Shown here piece by piece: positions 46,756 through 57,840 of a stretch of 64,000 bases of DNA. Made by a program: the position numbers and the translations under genes. Under the pieces are notes generated by a model. The model was not told the DNA's origin. It ran no database searches and saw nothing but the letters and a program-made list of their open reading frames with translations. The DNA is from Cornus controversa (Eukaryota; Streptophyta; Magnoliopsida; Cornales; Cornaceae): assembly GCA_026545225.1 (NCBI GenBank), contig CM048845.1:100312033-100376032 (forward strand). Reading direction: 5' to 3'. Position 1 is the first letter of the stretch; each line of letters begins with the position of its first letter.

Positions 46756-48098
46756 AGCCTCCAAGACCTATACCATATTGTTTTAAAATTTATCAGAATC
46801 TAATAATTATTTTTATAATTCATGAATTTATCTATTTGTTGGTTTTTGTCTTACTCATTATCAAAATTCATTTTATTAACACTCTTATCTCTTTAGAAGT
46901 TAATGTGTTTGTTTATGCTTTTAAACTAATTTATCAATAAATGTGTCCAAATATTGTGGTTCTTGTTTCAAACTTTCTGAAAATTGAATTTGACAATTTA
47001 TTAAAATAATTTTTATGTTACCCTTTTTTAAGCATTTTTTTTTTTGTTTGAATTCATTAAATTGGTGGTTTAAGAAGGTATTTTGTCAATTTGTTCTTTT
47101 ATTGAATTTGTTTTTAACAGATTGGACGTGTTGCTTTTATATAAGCATTTCACTTCATCATTCTCGGCTTTTCCTTTTGATTTCTAAAGCATCAAGTTCT
47201 ACTGTTAATTGATTCCTTGTTTGTTTTGTATGTATTAGTTCGCCAAAAAAGGGTCAAACCCGCACTAACCTAATCTAAATTATAAGTATCGCTTTCAAAT
47301 GGTTGGATTCCATTAATTAGTGAAAGTATTTTTTGAGGCTCTTAGTCTTAATTGCACACAAGGCTCAATATAAATGAATTAAGTTTGGGAATCACTCACA
47401 CAAGGGAAATTTTTTGTAGAATTGTGGTAGAAATTACCCCATTTGGATAAATCACTCTGCCGGTTTTTTCTAAAAAAAAAGGAACTTCTAAATTCTTGTG
47501 TCTAGAAACTGCCATAAATTCTTCACTGAAAAAAAAAATATATATATATATAGATGTCATAGAAATTGTCTATAAAATTGTCTCATTTACATATTGATAA
47601 AACATTGTTTCACTTAAAAATATATAGGATTTTGTTAAAACTGCTTCCATGTAAAAATCTTATCACTTTTTTAGTGTAGGGTCATAGAAAAATTCATTTT
47701 TATGAATTACTTAGTTTCTGACCTATATATTTGATGTCTATGAATTTGATTCCATATATCGTATATATCTCATTTCTGATTTTGAAAAATTGTTATCATG
47801 AGGCTGAAGATATTTAATTTTTATTTTTCATTATGCAACTTCAGATTAAGTTTTAATATCATGTTGTACAAACTTGATGAACTATGTGTGCTTGGAATGA
47901 TTCTGAAATTCAACTATATTTGATTTGAGTCATTCTTATATTCAAATATATTGTGCAAAATATTAAAATTGCTTCTTTACAACTTATTCAAAAGTTTAAC
48001 ACTTGTTATAAGAATTCATAAGTTTCATGTTCGTTTATATTAACAAAATTGAATCATTTTTAAACTTCCTTTCATTAAAAAATAAATTTCTGACGGGT
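46756..48098. other. Non-coding, AT-rich
   Basis: No gene or named repeat seen; lies within the candidate Helitron. Two short Phe/Leu-rich frames (46728-46940, 47015-47212) look like chance. Confidence 0.5.
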
Positions 48099-48127
48099 AC
48101 GTGCCTTGCACGTAATCCTCCCCTAGT

Positions 48128-48659
48128 AACCATTGAAAAGGGACTTCTTGTGTTTATACGAGTTGTTATCTAGCGTTGAAGTTTATAAAAGATCTTCGCA
48201 TGTCAAATATTGTGATTAACATACATGTGCACTTACCAAGGCTTGTAGCCCATAGTATAACTTTTCCATCTTCAAAGAGGAGGGAAGAGTTTGAGTTTCG
48301 ACATGAGAAAAAATGTACTGTGTGAGTCCCAACTAAAAATATATATATTATTGGACTCCTCTCTTTTGGACTTATAAGTCTCCATGCATCAAACTCACTT
48401 TAAGGTGTGTGACTAAGAAAATGAGAGAACTTTAAAGTAAATTTATATAGGGTAGATATCACTTACCTCCCATGAGGTTTGTCAATATCTCAAGTACCTT
48501 CTCTCTACGTTTCATAATTCTACTGACCCCCTCATTCTAATGGAGTCAGACGGATCTAAACGAAATTTGCTAACATAAGTAAGAGAAAATTATTAAATGA
48601 CCAATTTTGCCTTCTGGAACTTGAAAATGCACCTATAACCTTAATGACCAATTTAAATT
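48128..48659. other. Non-coding with a possible old Mutator-like end
   Basis: From 48449 the sequence gggtagatatcacttacctccc resembles the terminal repeats of the neighbouring Mutator-like elements but has no partner of its own that I can place. Confidence 0.35.
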
Positions 48660-50043
48660 GGGTTAAATACACTTACCCCAACAAAGGTTCGACGTAATTA
48701 CACTCGGATGAAACTTTTAAATTAAAAATGTTACACTGTGTTCCTCTGAAGTTTGCACACTTGTTACTAATACCTCATTATTTTCAAAAAAAATGAATGA
48801 ATTGACCAAAATGCCCCTCTATATATGTGAAATGACTTTGTTAACAGTTCATTGACAAATATTTACAAAAATGCCTTATTATTTATGACAAAATTGCCCT
48901 TCAATCAAAATGAAATAACAAAATTAACATTTAGGTCTGCACATCAAGGATGAAAAAGGAAACGAAGATTTTTCATTTATGCTAGGGTGTATACATAATG
49001 GTATATATGTATATATATGTGTGTGTGTGTATATATATACAATCCATATATTTGGTGACGCAAATCAAAGATGAAAAAGGAAATTTGGTTCTGCAAATCA
49101 AAGATGAAAAAAGAAACAAAGATTTGTGTCAGTGTGTGTGTGTGTGTGTGTGTCTATATATATATATGTATATATATACAATCTCTTCATGCCTTTCATC
49201 TCTGGATAAATCCTTGAGCTTTTTCCCGACGATTCATGACTGATAGCAGCCATCGAAGCGTTGGCTCCTCCGTCTTCCACAATCATCAAATAGCAACTAT
49301 CAAAGTGTTGGCTCCTCTGCTCCTTCATCTTCCACGACCATAGGTTGTTCCTCCATCTCTCTGAGTGAAGCTCTCTCTATCTAAATCTCGCACTCATTTG
49401 AAGTTTGTTATATATACAACACTTTTGGTTTTGCTGAAATTGAAATAGTTTCCATTTTCTCCAATTGGTTTATGCTAAAATTCATTTCTAGGGTTTTCCC
49501 GCAATACCCATTAGATTTGGGTTTCGATGAAACTCAAGTAATTCATACTAATTTTGAAAGAGGGTTTGAGTATGATGGTATAGGATGGTGGTGGTTGGGT
49601 GCGATCCATATATATATTTGTGTTTAATTGGTGCTGGTAGCAATGGGTGCCGGCAGTGGTGGTGGTTGTTCCGTGCAATTTATATATATATGCATTTGTT
49701 TGATTTGGGTTTGATTGGTTGGGGTTAGATTTGAATTTGATGAAACTCAAGTAATTCATACAGATTTGAGGATGAAAGTGAAAGGTAGAGGAGAGTTATA
49801 TGTTAGTGGAACAAAGCACAGAGGATTGATTATTGGGCAACAGGTAGAGTTCATAGGACAATTTGGTTATTTTACATAAATAGATATTTTAGTTTTTTTA
49901 TGCTAAAATAGTTGGGGTAAAAGATAATTTTACCCTATAAATTATTGTTATTTTATTAAAGGAGAGGTCAGTTCAAGATTTTTAAATAGTTTCATCTTAG
50001 TATAATTAGGCCAAATTTTAAGGGAGGTGAGTGTATTTATGTC
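48660..50043. mobile_element. Mutator-like element, decayed
   Basis: The left end GGGTTAAATACACTTACC and the right end GGTGAGTGTATTTATGT form a long imperfect inverted repeat that continues for about 70 bp (GATGAAACT on the left, AGTTTCATC on the right). The interior has GT and AT microsatellites (49018-49040, 49131-49180) and two tandem gene-like phrases with ggctcctc(c/t)g. The 9-bp duplication is not recognisable. Confidence 0.68.
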
Positions 50044-50059
50044 TATGCTTACGGCACTA

Positions 50060-50280
50060 TCATGCACTCGCAATCGTGACGGTTAGATAGAGTAATTTTA
50101 AACCATAGATAGCAAAATACATTTTGAATCATAGAATTGATTATTTAACTACTTTTGACCAATAGATTGGACTTTTTGTTCTTATTATACGCTTATATAT
50201 ATATTTAATATATATATATCACTTTCAATATATTATCAATCTAATGGGACATGATTTCAATTTGAAATAGGGGGCTCATA
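50060..50280. repeat. Repeat family Q
   Basis: Shares gacggttagatagagtaat and acttttgaccaatagattg with 34540-34680 and 37640-37760; followed by AT runs as in those copies. Confidence 0.55.
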
Positions 50281-50545
50281 TTCATATTAAAAAAAAATTC
50301 CAACACAAACAGGAACTATGGCAAGGTGACCCAATGAAGATTGAAGTTGACAACGAAGGGTGGACGGTGATGCAAACTTGAGCTGGAGAAGAAGGGCCAT
50401 ATCCGACAATGGGATTGACTGCGATGATAACTTCATGATTCCAACTAGAGAGAGAGCCAGTGATAAAATTCTCGTGAAGGCGGTGACACGAAGGGCAACG
50501 GCTTGACGATGACAACAGTAAGCCGAGACAACAACTCTAGTGATG
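50281..50545. other. Unassigned sequence left of solo LTR
   Basis: GC-richer than its surroundings, with repeated gacgatga/gacaa phrases; continues at 50915. No product recognised on either strand. Confidence 0.35.
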
Positions 50546-50914
50546 TGATAGAGTATTTGACTCCAACTATAAAACTATTGACGTGGCAGATAAAAACAAA
50601 GTGACGTGGACAAGAGTCTATCTTTGACCGAGTGGTCTCTATCTCCAAGAAGGACTGGGAAACTAAAAGAACTAAGTCTCCAACCACAATACAACCTTAT
50701 TTGATCGTTATAAATACAGAAATGGTCCAGATACCAAGGTACGCAATTAATACCCTTTGATCTCTTTCATAACGAAGAGTCTTTTTCTGATTTCTGACTT
50801 GATCGTCGAAACGTACTCGGCCGGTACCACACCGATGCCTTATCGACTATCTTTCTTTCGTCTTTTTTTACAGGTTGGCGTTTGACCAGTTCGGGGTGAA
50901 TTTCTGCTTCATCA
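50546..50914 (+). mobile_element. Solo LTR, gypsy family Y-like
   Basis: 369 bp, starting TGATAGAG and ending CTTCATCA, flanked by perfect TGATG (50541-50545, 50915-50919). TATA-like ttataaatacag at about 50708. Same family as the Y LTRs but on the plus strand and more diverged, so an independent insertion. Confidence 0.9.
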
Positions 50915-50919
50915 TGATG

Positions 50920-51797
50920 AAAATTTGACGATTGGTGATGACGAAAGGAAATCGATGGCTATAACGAATTCTGGCGAGACAACAGTTGGTTTTTATTACA
51001 ACTGATGGTTGTTGGATTGGGGTTCGACAAAAGATCGCTGGCGAGGGTGATCGATGGTGATGAAGTTTCTGGCAAAGGTGATTTGCTTAGATTTGCGTTT
51101 GTAAAGAAGTCATGGGTTTGGTTAATAGATTTTGTCGGGTCGTTGACAAGGTACAAGTTTTGCGATTGGGTCTTGCAAATAGGAGTTGGCTTCTGAGTTG
51201 AGTTACCGAGATTGAGGCTTGTGGGTTTGGTTGATGGGAGTTGTTCTCTAAGTTTTGACAGTATATAACCTTGGTTTAGAGAGGGAAAGATAGAGAGAAG
51301 AGAGTGCCTCTCTCCCTGTCTCAGTTGCCATACCATGGAGAAGAAGAGCTAGACCCTTACGATTTTGGCGAAGTGAGATCAGAAGTGTGATGGGAGCTCC
51401 GAAAATTGGATAAAAATAAAGGGTTTTTTAGTCCACAAAATAAAAAAATGTGCATTTTATTTTTTTGGGGAGTCAAAATTTTCGCTCCCAATTTCTATAA
51501 CTGCACCTCACACTTTTTCTTTTTTTTTACACAAAATGACATGAAGCTCCCTAAACTCATTAATGCATTATCTCATATTTTATAATACTATAACTACCAT
51601 TTTTACATAAACTTTAACATTTTTTACCTTCTTTACTTACTCTATTATTTTTTTTTTCTCGACAAAAAAATAATTTATCAAATAGAAAGAGCATGTATCA
51701 GAAATAAAATGAATTCTTATGGGGGCATAAAAGGGTTAAAAAGTAGTAGAATATATACTTTTCCAAACTTTGTGACTTCCCAATGACATGCTGGAAC
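50920..51797. other. Unassigned sequence right of solo LTR
   Basis: Includes a 125-codon minus-strand frame (50959-51336) rich in Ser, Asn, Pro and Thr that matches no family I know. From 51470 poly-T/A-rich non-coding. Confidence 0.35.
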
Positions 51798-53985
51798 TAG
51801 GGGTGGCAACGGGGCGGGTTCGCCTAAACCCTACTCCGCCCCGTCAACACAATACATATACCATACCCGTTAAAAACCCGAAACGGGTTATTAGTAGTCC
51901 TACCATACCCTCCCCAAGCCGCTAACATTTTTTTTTTTATGGTTGGGTTGTTAAAATAATATATTGCTATAAAGAATTGAACCTCATCCTTTGAGCATAC
52001 ATCTCATAACATTAGTTAGACCTCCTACCACCACTCCATCGTTGACTTTTATTCATACTGAAAGTTTGGGCCATTTATTAAAATAAGTTTATAATATTAA
52101 TTAAATTACAATAATATTTTCTCTCTCATTTTGAATAAAACAAACAAACGTTATAAATTATATTATGAACTAAATCAATAACACAATTTTCACTATCTTG
52201 AAATCAAATAAAAACATTAATCTCACTCAAATAATAGAGCATCAATAATAAACACTAAGTATACATCTCATTGAATTAGCATATTTTTTAGATCAACGTC
52301 AATATCTCTCGACATTAATACACTATTAATATTCTAATATATATTAATGTTGAAGTATTATTGACAAAAAATAAAGGAGTGGTATAACTTATATTAATTT
52401 AACTAATATGTTATACTATATATATATATCTCGGGACACTAAAGAAAAAATTAATTTTATAAAATTAGATATTCAGATTAAATGGTTTAAACTTATCAAT
52501 TAATCTAATTGAGTTTTTAGACACGTGACTAACTAATTAGAATTTGAGAAAATATAAGAAAATGGTCTAACTTATATTACTTATAACTATTATATGTTAT
52601 ACTACATATCTTGGGACACTAAAGAACAACTTAATATCATAAAACTAGATATTCAAAATAAATGGTTTAAATTCATCAATTAATCTAATTGAGTTTTTAG
52701 ACACTTGACTAATTAATCAAAATTTGACAAAATAGAAGCAAATGGTCTAACTTATATTACTTATAACTATTATATGTTATATTATATATCTCAGGATACT
52801 AAAGAAGAACATGGTCTAACTATGTGTGGATAATATATGTGATATATGTGATTTTTAATTGTAAATTTTTTTTATATGCCCATATGTTGAGTTAGTTGTG
52901 TGACACCTAGTATGGAAAGTGAGAATGACTATTACTGAAGAAAGTAATGTCCTCTATTGGATTGGTTCTTAAAAATGTGAGTATAAAGTATCACTATGTT
53001 GTATAAATATCCACGTAAAAATTTTTATGGGAGACATTGAGTGTTGGTCATCAATAGATGTATATGGTGTGAACATGATGTCGAACCCTAATGAGACATT
53101 AGATGTGTATAGCAAGTAAATTCGACAGTGGGTGTGTTAGATGCAAAAACTTTTATTATTGTTGGGTGATCAAACTCATTTGTACATATATGTGATATAT
53201 ACAATAGAGAGTATGTATTAGATGATTAAAAGTGGCACCGAAAGTGATATGTATTTTAGTAATTTTTATTGATTTCTTGAAGACCATTTGGCATAAATAA
53301 TGATTCATTTATAAATTGCAAGTCCATGTCTTTATTTAAAAAATTAGTAATTATTTTTTCACTAAATCAATGAATACTGATAGATTTAAGAATGAAATAA
53401 ATGAACATTTATACTATAAGTAACATATTAGAACATAAAATTAACAAAAAAAAAAATACATGTCAAAACAAATAGTCTGAAAATATGATAGAAGAACTCT
53501 ACACATATATATTTACATATTTTAACATTCTAAAACAAATATAGAATATTAAGCATTATATTTTATACATTTGAAAATAAATTAATAAATATTAACACTA
53601 AAGTATTATTTAAAAAAAAAAAAAGCTTATACTAGTATTTTTGTAGTGATTAGCTTTCCAAAATAAATTAACTAAATATAGTTATTGGTCTAATATTAAC
53701 ATAAATAACATGTTGGCATTATGGTTGGAGTCTCTACATTGAAAAAAAAAATGGAGAAGGTTCAATACTTCATAGCAACAATTATATTTTTATATATGTC
53801 AAGTTAGAGGGGTTGCTAATCGGGGCGGGGCGCGGGTATGACTATAAACCCATACCCGCCCCTAACCTGAGTCGGATTTTTTTAAAAAACCCATACCCGC
53901 CCCTACTCCTATTAGGGTCATACTAAATCTCCTCCATTAGGGGCGGGGCGGAAACCCGTCGGGGCGGGTAAAATTGCCACCCCTA
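51798..53985. mobile_element. hAT-like non-autonomous element, 2.2 kb
   Basis: Ends TAGGGGTGGCAA and TTGCCACCCCTA with perfect 8-bp duplications GCTGGAAC (51790-51797, 53986-53993). Subterminal clusters of ggggcgggt/acccgcccc on both sides, typical of hAT transposase-binding repeats. The interior is AT-rich with no transposase frame and contains a 180-bp tandem repeat. Confidence 0.93.
52385..52810. repeat. 180-bp tandem repeat inside hAT-like element
   Basis: The phrase gg(g/a)acactaaag(a)a recurs at about 52433, 52613 and 52793, exactly 180 bp apart. Two full units and a partial third; units share caattaatctaattgagttt. Confidence 0.88.
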
Positions 53986-53993
53986 GCTGGAAC

Positions 53994-54770
53994 AAGTCAA
54001 GACAAAAATAACACGTACAAATACTTTTACCATTGATATTTGATAATCAGCAAGGTTTTCCTGTTTTATTCATTCCATTTAATACCTTTACAATTGAATG
54101 CGATGCATATTCACAAAATCCCTATTCTAGTGATTTTATTGTCAAAATCGATGTGGTTTTTATCATGAACAAGTTAAATCACTGAAGAAACAAAATCCAA
54201 AACTAAACTCAAAGCATAAAACATAAAAAAAAAAAAATACCATCACCGTTAGCATCAAAGGAATTGGATGGCTCATGAAGTTTTGATAGTTCTTCAATGT
54301 TTCTCGTGCTAAAAAGATCAATCTCTTTGTTCAATTCAACTATTTCTTCAGTTGTGATATCTTTCATTGTTACTTACAAAAATCAATATCAAAACCTAAG
54401 GAGGGAAAGAGAGAAGAAAGAGTAGATACAAAGTAGAGAAAATAGTTGAGAGAGGCTGGAAGTGTAGGGAAAAAAGAGGCGATTAAGAAAGCGCATGAGA
54501 CCAAAAATGTTAAAGATTGAAAAGCGAGGAGGAGATGAAAAGATCCTTCCATATCACATAGGGTAGTGTGGTATTTGAAAAAAAAAAAATCATTTAATTA
54601 TGAAGTTAGAGATAAAAGTGTCATTCCTTTTAAGATTGGAGTGTAGTCATAATAAAAGGGAGTGCGAATATCGCCTCCCTTTTTTTTTTTAACAAATAAT
54701 GAAATGAAGTGATTGTCATTTAAAAGTAGAGCAATGAGAATTGGGAACTAAATCCATCTCATTTCTTAAA
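53994..54770. other. Non-coding sequence
   Basis: No gene or named repeat recognised. A minus-strand frame of 60 codons (54370-54552) starting MEGSFHLLLAF could be a hydrophobic peptide but has no support. Confidence 0.4.
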
Positions 54771-54942
54771 GGGTAATGCTACTTGGGCAGAATTCTTAGG
54801 CAGAATTCACAGACAGAAACTTTTAGATCCATTAGATGCATGTGGTAGGCCCCACCACATACACTCACCACATTCATCCAATGTATGTAAATGTTTCTGT
54901 CTATAATTTCTGTCTAAGAATTCTGCCCGAGTAGCATTATCC
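54771..54942. mobile_element. Mutator-like MITE M2 (complete)
   Basis: 172 bp with inverted ends GGGTAATGCTACTTGGGCAG and its near complement, and a perfect 9-bp duplication TTTCTTAAA (54762-54770, 54943-54951). The inner palindrome includes gtggtaggccccaccac. A second copy is in R2 of block A (11331-11468). Confidence 0.92.
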
Positions 54943-55084
54943 TTTCTTAAATAGTGCAAGTGAAACATAAACATTTATTACACTATCACAATCTTTTGGA
55001 CTCTTCATTTGGTGATAACATTCACCGTCTAAATCATTATCTTTAAATGTATTATCATATTCCAATTTGTCCCAAGAACTACTC

Positions 55085-56395
55085 TCAGGGCACAAAAAAA
55101 ACTAGGGGTAATTTCATAGTTAATGTAACTTGTATATAAAATTTAAAAATAATAATCATAAAAAAAAAATTGGAAAAAATAAAAGAAAAAAAACTAATGC
55201 ATATTTCTGTCTTATATGACTTGAGGTTAAGAGGTGTAGCTATTGAGTCCCGAGTGGTTATGGACATACCTACTTAATTTATTTTTTTTTTAAATCTATA
55301 CATATGAAATTATTTTTTGGGTCTTAGTGCAATTTATATAGCATACAAGGCTTATATAGTAATAAAACAAACTTAATGACAACTCCTCTTTTACCGGTAA
55401 AGCTATTCCACTTATCAGTTATCATACAAACAATACATAACATAGGGTGAGGGAGAGTATCACACGCGGTGGCTCCTCGGGTCTCTCTGATCTCGCAAAT
55501 CAAACTCGAAAGATTAGATCTCTCAGATTTCACAAACCCAATCCAAGTAAGTTCAAATTTTGCAAACCCTCCTCTTGATTTTCGAATCCCTAGCTCAAGT
55601 AAATTTGTGATTTTGTTATTGATTTTGTGAGTTATTTTTCAAGTAATACAAGTATTGATTTACTAAAAAATTGGTTCAATGGAAGAAAGCATCATACATA
55701 TCTATTAATATATTTGTTAGTGAAGTTGGTATTACTCTTACCCATTGCAACTGCAACTGTAGAAAGAGTATTTTATACAATAAAAATTATCAAGACTCAA
55801 CTATGCAATCGATTTGGAGATGAGTTAATAAATGGTTGCTTGGGTGACATATATTGAAAAAGATGTATTCCAGACCATTGACAATGAAAATATTATTTAG
55901 CGTTTTCATAATATAAAGTCTCAAAGAGGATTGTTGTTAACAATAGTTAGATCATGTTATTTTGGCATTTTGTTGTATAAAAGATATGAGATTTTTATAT
56001 GCGGTCTTTTACTTTATCGTGTTTTTATTACTTGAAAAGAAAAAAATCTTACTTGAGCTTTTACTATCCTACTCACTTGTTCAAATTTATGAGGTTTATG
56101 TGTTGATATACAATTTTACAAAGATTACCTTCTTATACTGGTCACGCCGGGTGTTGGGAGGTCAAAACTAGAGTTAGAATCAACTTTTACTATTATTTTC
56201 TACAGAGTGATTGTTCTTCAACATGCCTCAACCCAAACTTTTACCACTGCATCAAGGAATATTCAATCATAGAATAATTTGAAATTTGATGTTAAAAATA
56301 AAAATGAAAAAGAAAAACAACAGAAAGAAATGAAAAACTGAAGTATTGGTTCCGAATTTCTTCTGCTAGTTTTTAAGTAGGCTTTTATATTAGTA
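55085..56395. repeat. Flank repeat R1 with hAT fragment, block E left copy
   Basis: R1 matches 1-366 but is interrupted at cttgaggt (55220-55227) by a hAT remnant up to about 56090. Repeated at 57841-58971 on the other side of UGT copy 5. It ends tattagtatgcccacatgac (about 56390-56408): this is the site where blocks A, C and D carry MITE-1 and the X LTR, here unoccupied. Confidence 0.85.
55620..55960 (+). pseudogene. hAT transposase C-terminal fragment, left copy
   Basis: Encodes the dimerisation (hATC) region: LLPIATATVERVF, then IKIIKTQLCNRFGDELIN. A one-base frameshift at 55835-55842 is followed in another frame by VTYIEKDVFQTIDNENI. The domain normally mediates transposase dimers; the N-terminal zinc finger and catalytic core are missing. 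The 3' end of the element is deleted in this copy. Confidence 0.85.
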
Positions 56396-56489
56396 TGCCC
56401 ACATGACATTAGTACATTACTAGTAGAAATGTTCATAATTTTCATTTAGAAAATTGTGCAAGGAAGATATAAGAATAACAAAACAAAAA

Positions 56490-57377
56490 TCATCCCTTAA
56501 TTTGTTCGATGAAGTTATTGAAATTCTTGAATGATGATCCACCTTCGGTGATACTCTGTCTACCCAATTCCTTCATCTTCACTGCATTCGCTCTTATACT
56601 ACCATCAGACAGCAACATTTCCATCTCTCTCTTTATCTCATGCCTTGAGATGATCCCATTTCCCTCTGGTTTCAATCCTAAACCCACCTTCCAAACATCA
56701 CAAATGTAGCTCCTATTGAGAAACTGATCTGTAAAGTAAGGCCAACACAGAAAGGGCACATGCACTCATGCTTAGACCTTCTATGGTTGAGTTCCAACCA
56801 CAATGAGTCAGAAAGCAAGCAATAGAAGGGTGAGCCAATACTTTCTCCTGAGGTGCCCATTTGACTATCTTTACATGATCAGCAACTCTCTCCAAGAACC
56901 CATCAGGGTATCTATAAATAAGCGCATCAGTGTGGTCTGATCTTACAACCCACAAGATTGGTTGTGCTAGCAATTCAAGTCCTAGTGCTAGTTCTTCAAA
57001 TTGTTGAGCACTGAAGATTGTTGTGCTGCCAAACGCGACATATATGACTGATTTGGCAGGCTGTGCATCGAGCCAGGTTAAACAAGTTGAGTCCTCAGGC
57101 CAAAAGTTTCCTGTGCATTGCCCAAAATCATCACTTGACAGTAATGGACCGATAGATAGGAGGTTTGGGATCAATTTGCAAGCCAAAGACTCAAGCTCAT
57201 TGAATGAGTTGCAAAGAAGCCAATTTGAAGTTTTGGCAGCTTCAATGGCGGACAACGTTAATGCAAATGCCACCTTTTGTGTGGCTGGGTCGTCCGGGCA
57301 GTTCCATGGAAAATCAGCAGTATTCATGGCAGGCAAGTTCGGTGACAGACAGATCATCTCATTTTTCAAGGCAGTTC
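56490..57377 (-). pseudogene. UGT83A-like copy 5, exon 2 only, frameshifted
   Basis: Exon 2 is complete from the acceptor (57379-57378 AG) to the stop (56490-56492) and ends FNNFIEQIKG. A 4-base insertion at about 56759-56767 (cacatgcactcatg for cacacccatg) shifts the frame inside the donor-sugar box, right after HCGWNSTIEGLSM. Exon 1 is absent: intron homology continues to 57840 and then changes to the hAT/R1 repeat. Before the shift the sequence is close to copy 1. Confidence 0.93.
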
Positions 57378-57725
57378 CTATGAAAAAAAAATCAAATAAG
57401 TACATAAATTGAAGCAAGAATAAATGCTACTTTTGTTAAATTAATTTTGTGGATTGTTGGCTTTTGTACAAGTATGTTTTAGCTTCTGATTGGTTCTTGA
57501 CAACTATGAGGGAAAGGAACAGAAAATGCATCTCTATGCATACATGATTGTTTTCCTTTCCATTCCTTCCTTTTCCCTGATAATCAGAAGATCCTCAAAA
57601 CATTCAAAGAACTTGAACCAATTGAATATTAAACAACTTGAAACTAAAAACAGTGATACGTCCAGCTTTAGGCCTTTTACATGGGATCACTTGCTGTTGC
57701 TGTCAAATCTTAAGGAAAATCTTTG

Positions 57726-57757
<32 letters not shown>

Positions 57758-57840
57758 GTCACATCTAGCAGTATTTTGTTCTGTAGGAAGAAAATTTGGA
57801 TGGTCTAACCACAAGATTACATTAAGACTAAACTATTTGT
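57378..57840 (-). other. Intron remnant of UGT copy 5
   Basis: Matches the introns of copies 1, 3 and 4 up to actaaactatttgtc, about 30 bp short of the exon-1 donor. Contains a CT/CA microsatellite (57726-57757). Confidence 0.85.

Larger units (their letters stand above)
43015..48126 (+). mobile_element. Candidate Helitron with nested copia remnant
   Basis: Begins TCTAATCTC exactly where minisatellite homology ends and finishes with a perfect 6-bp hairpin (48099-48113, acgtgc/gcacgt, loop ctt) followed by CTAG (48123-48126) and T. Near the left end is an approximately 70-bp tandem duplication (43025-43155), then ATGTCATTGAAG (43160) followed by GTTTGT, like a captured first exon and donor site. 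The copia fragment 43441-46653 lies inside. No Rep/helicase frame seen. Confidence 0.45.

Noticed and set aside
50959-51336. 125-codon minus-strand frame rich in Ser, Asn, Pro
   Set aside because: No start context, family resemblance or second copy; kept only as unassigned sequence.
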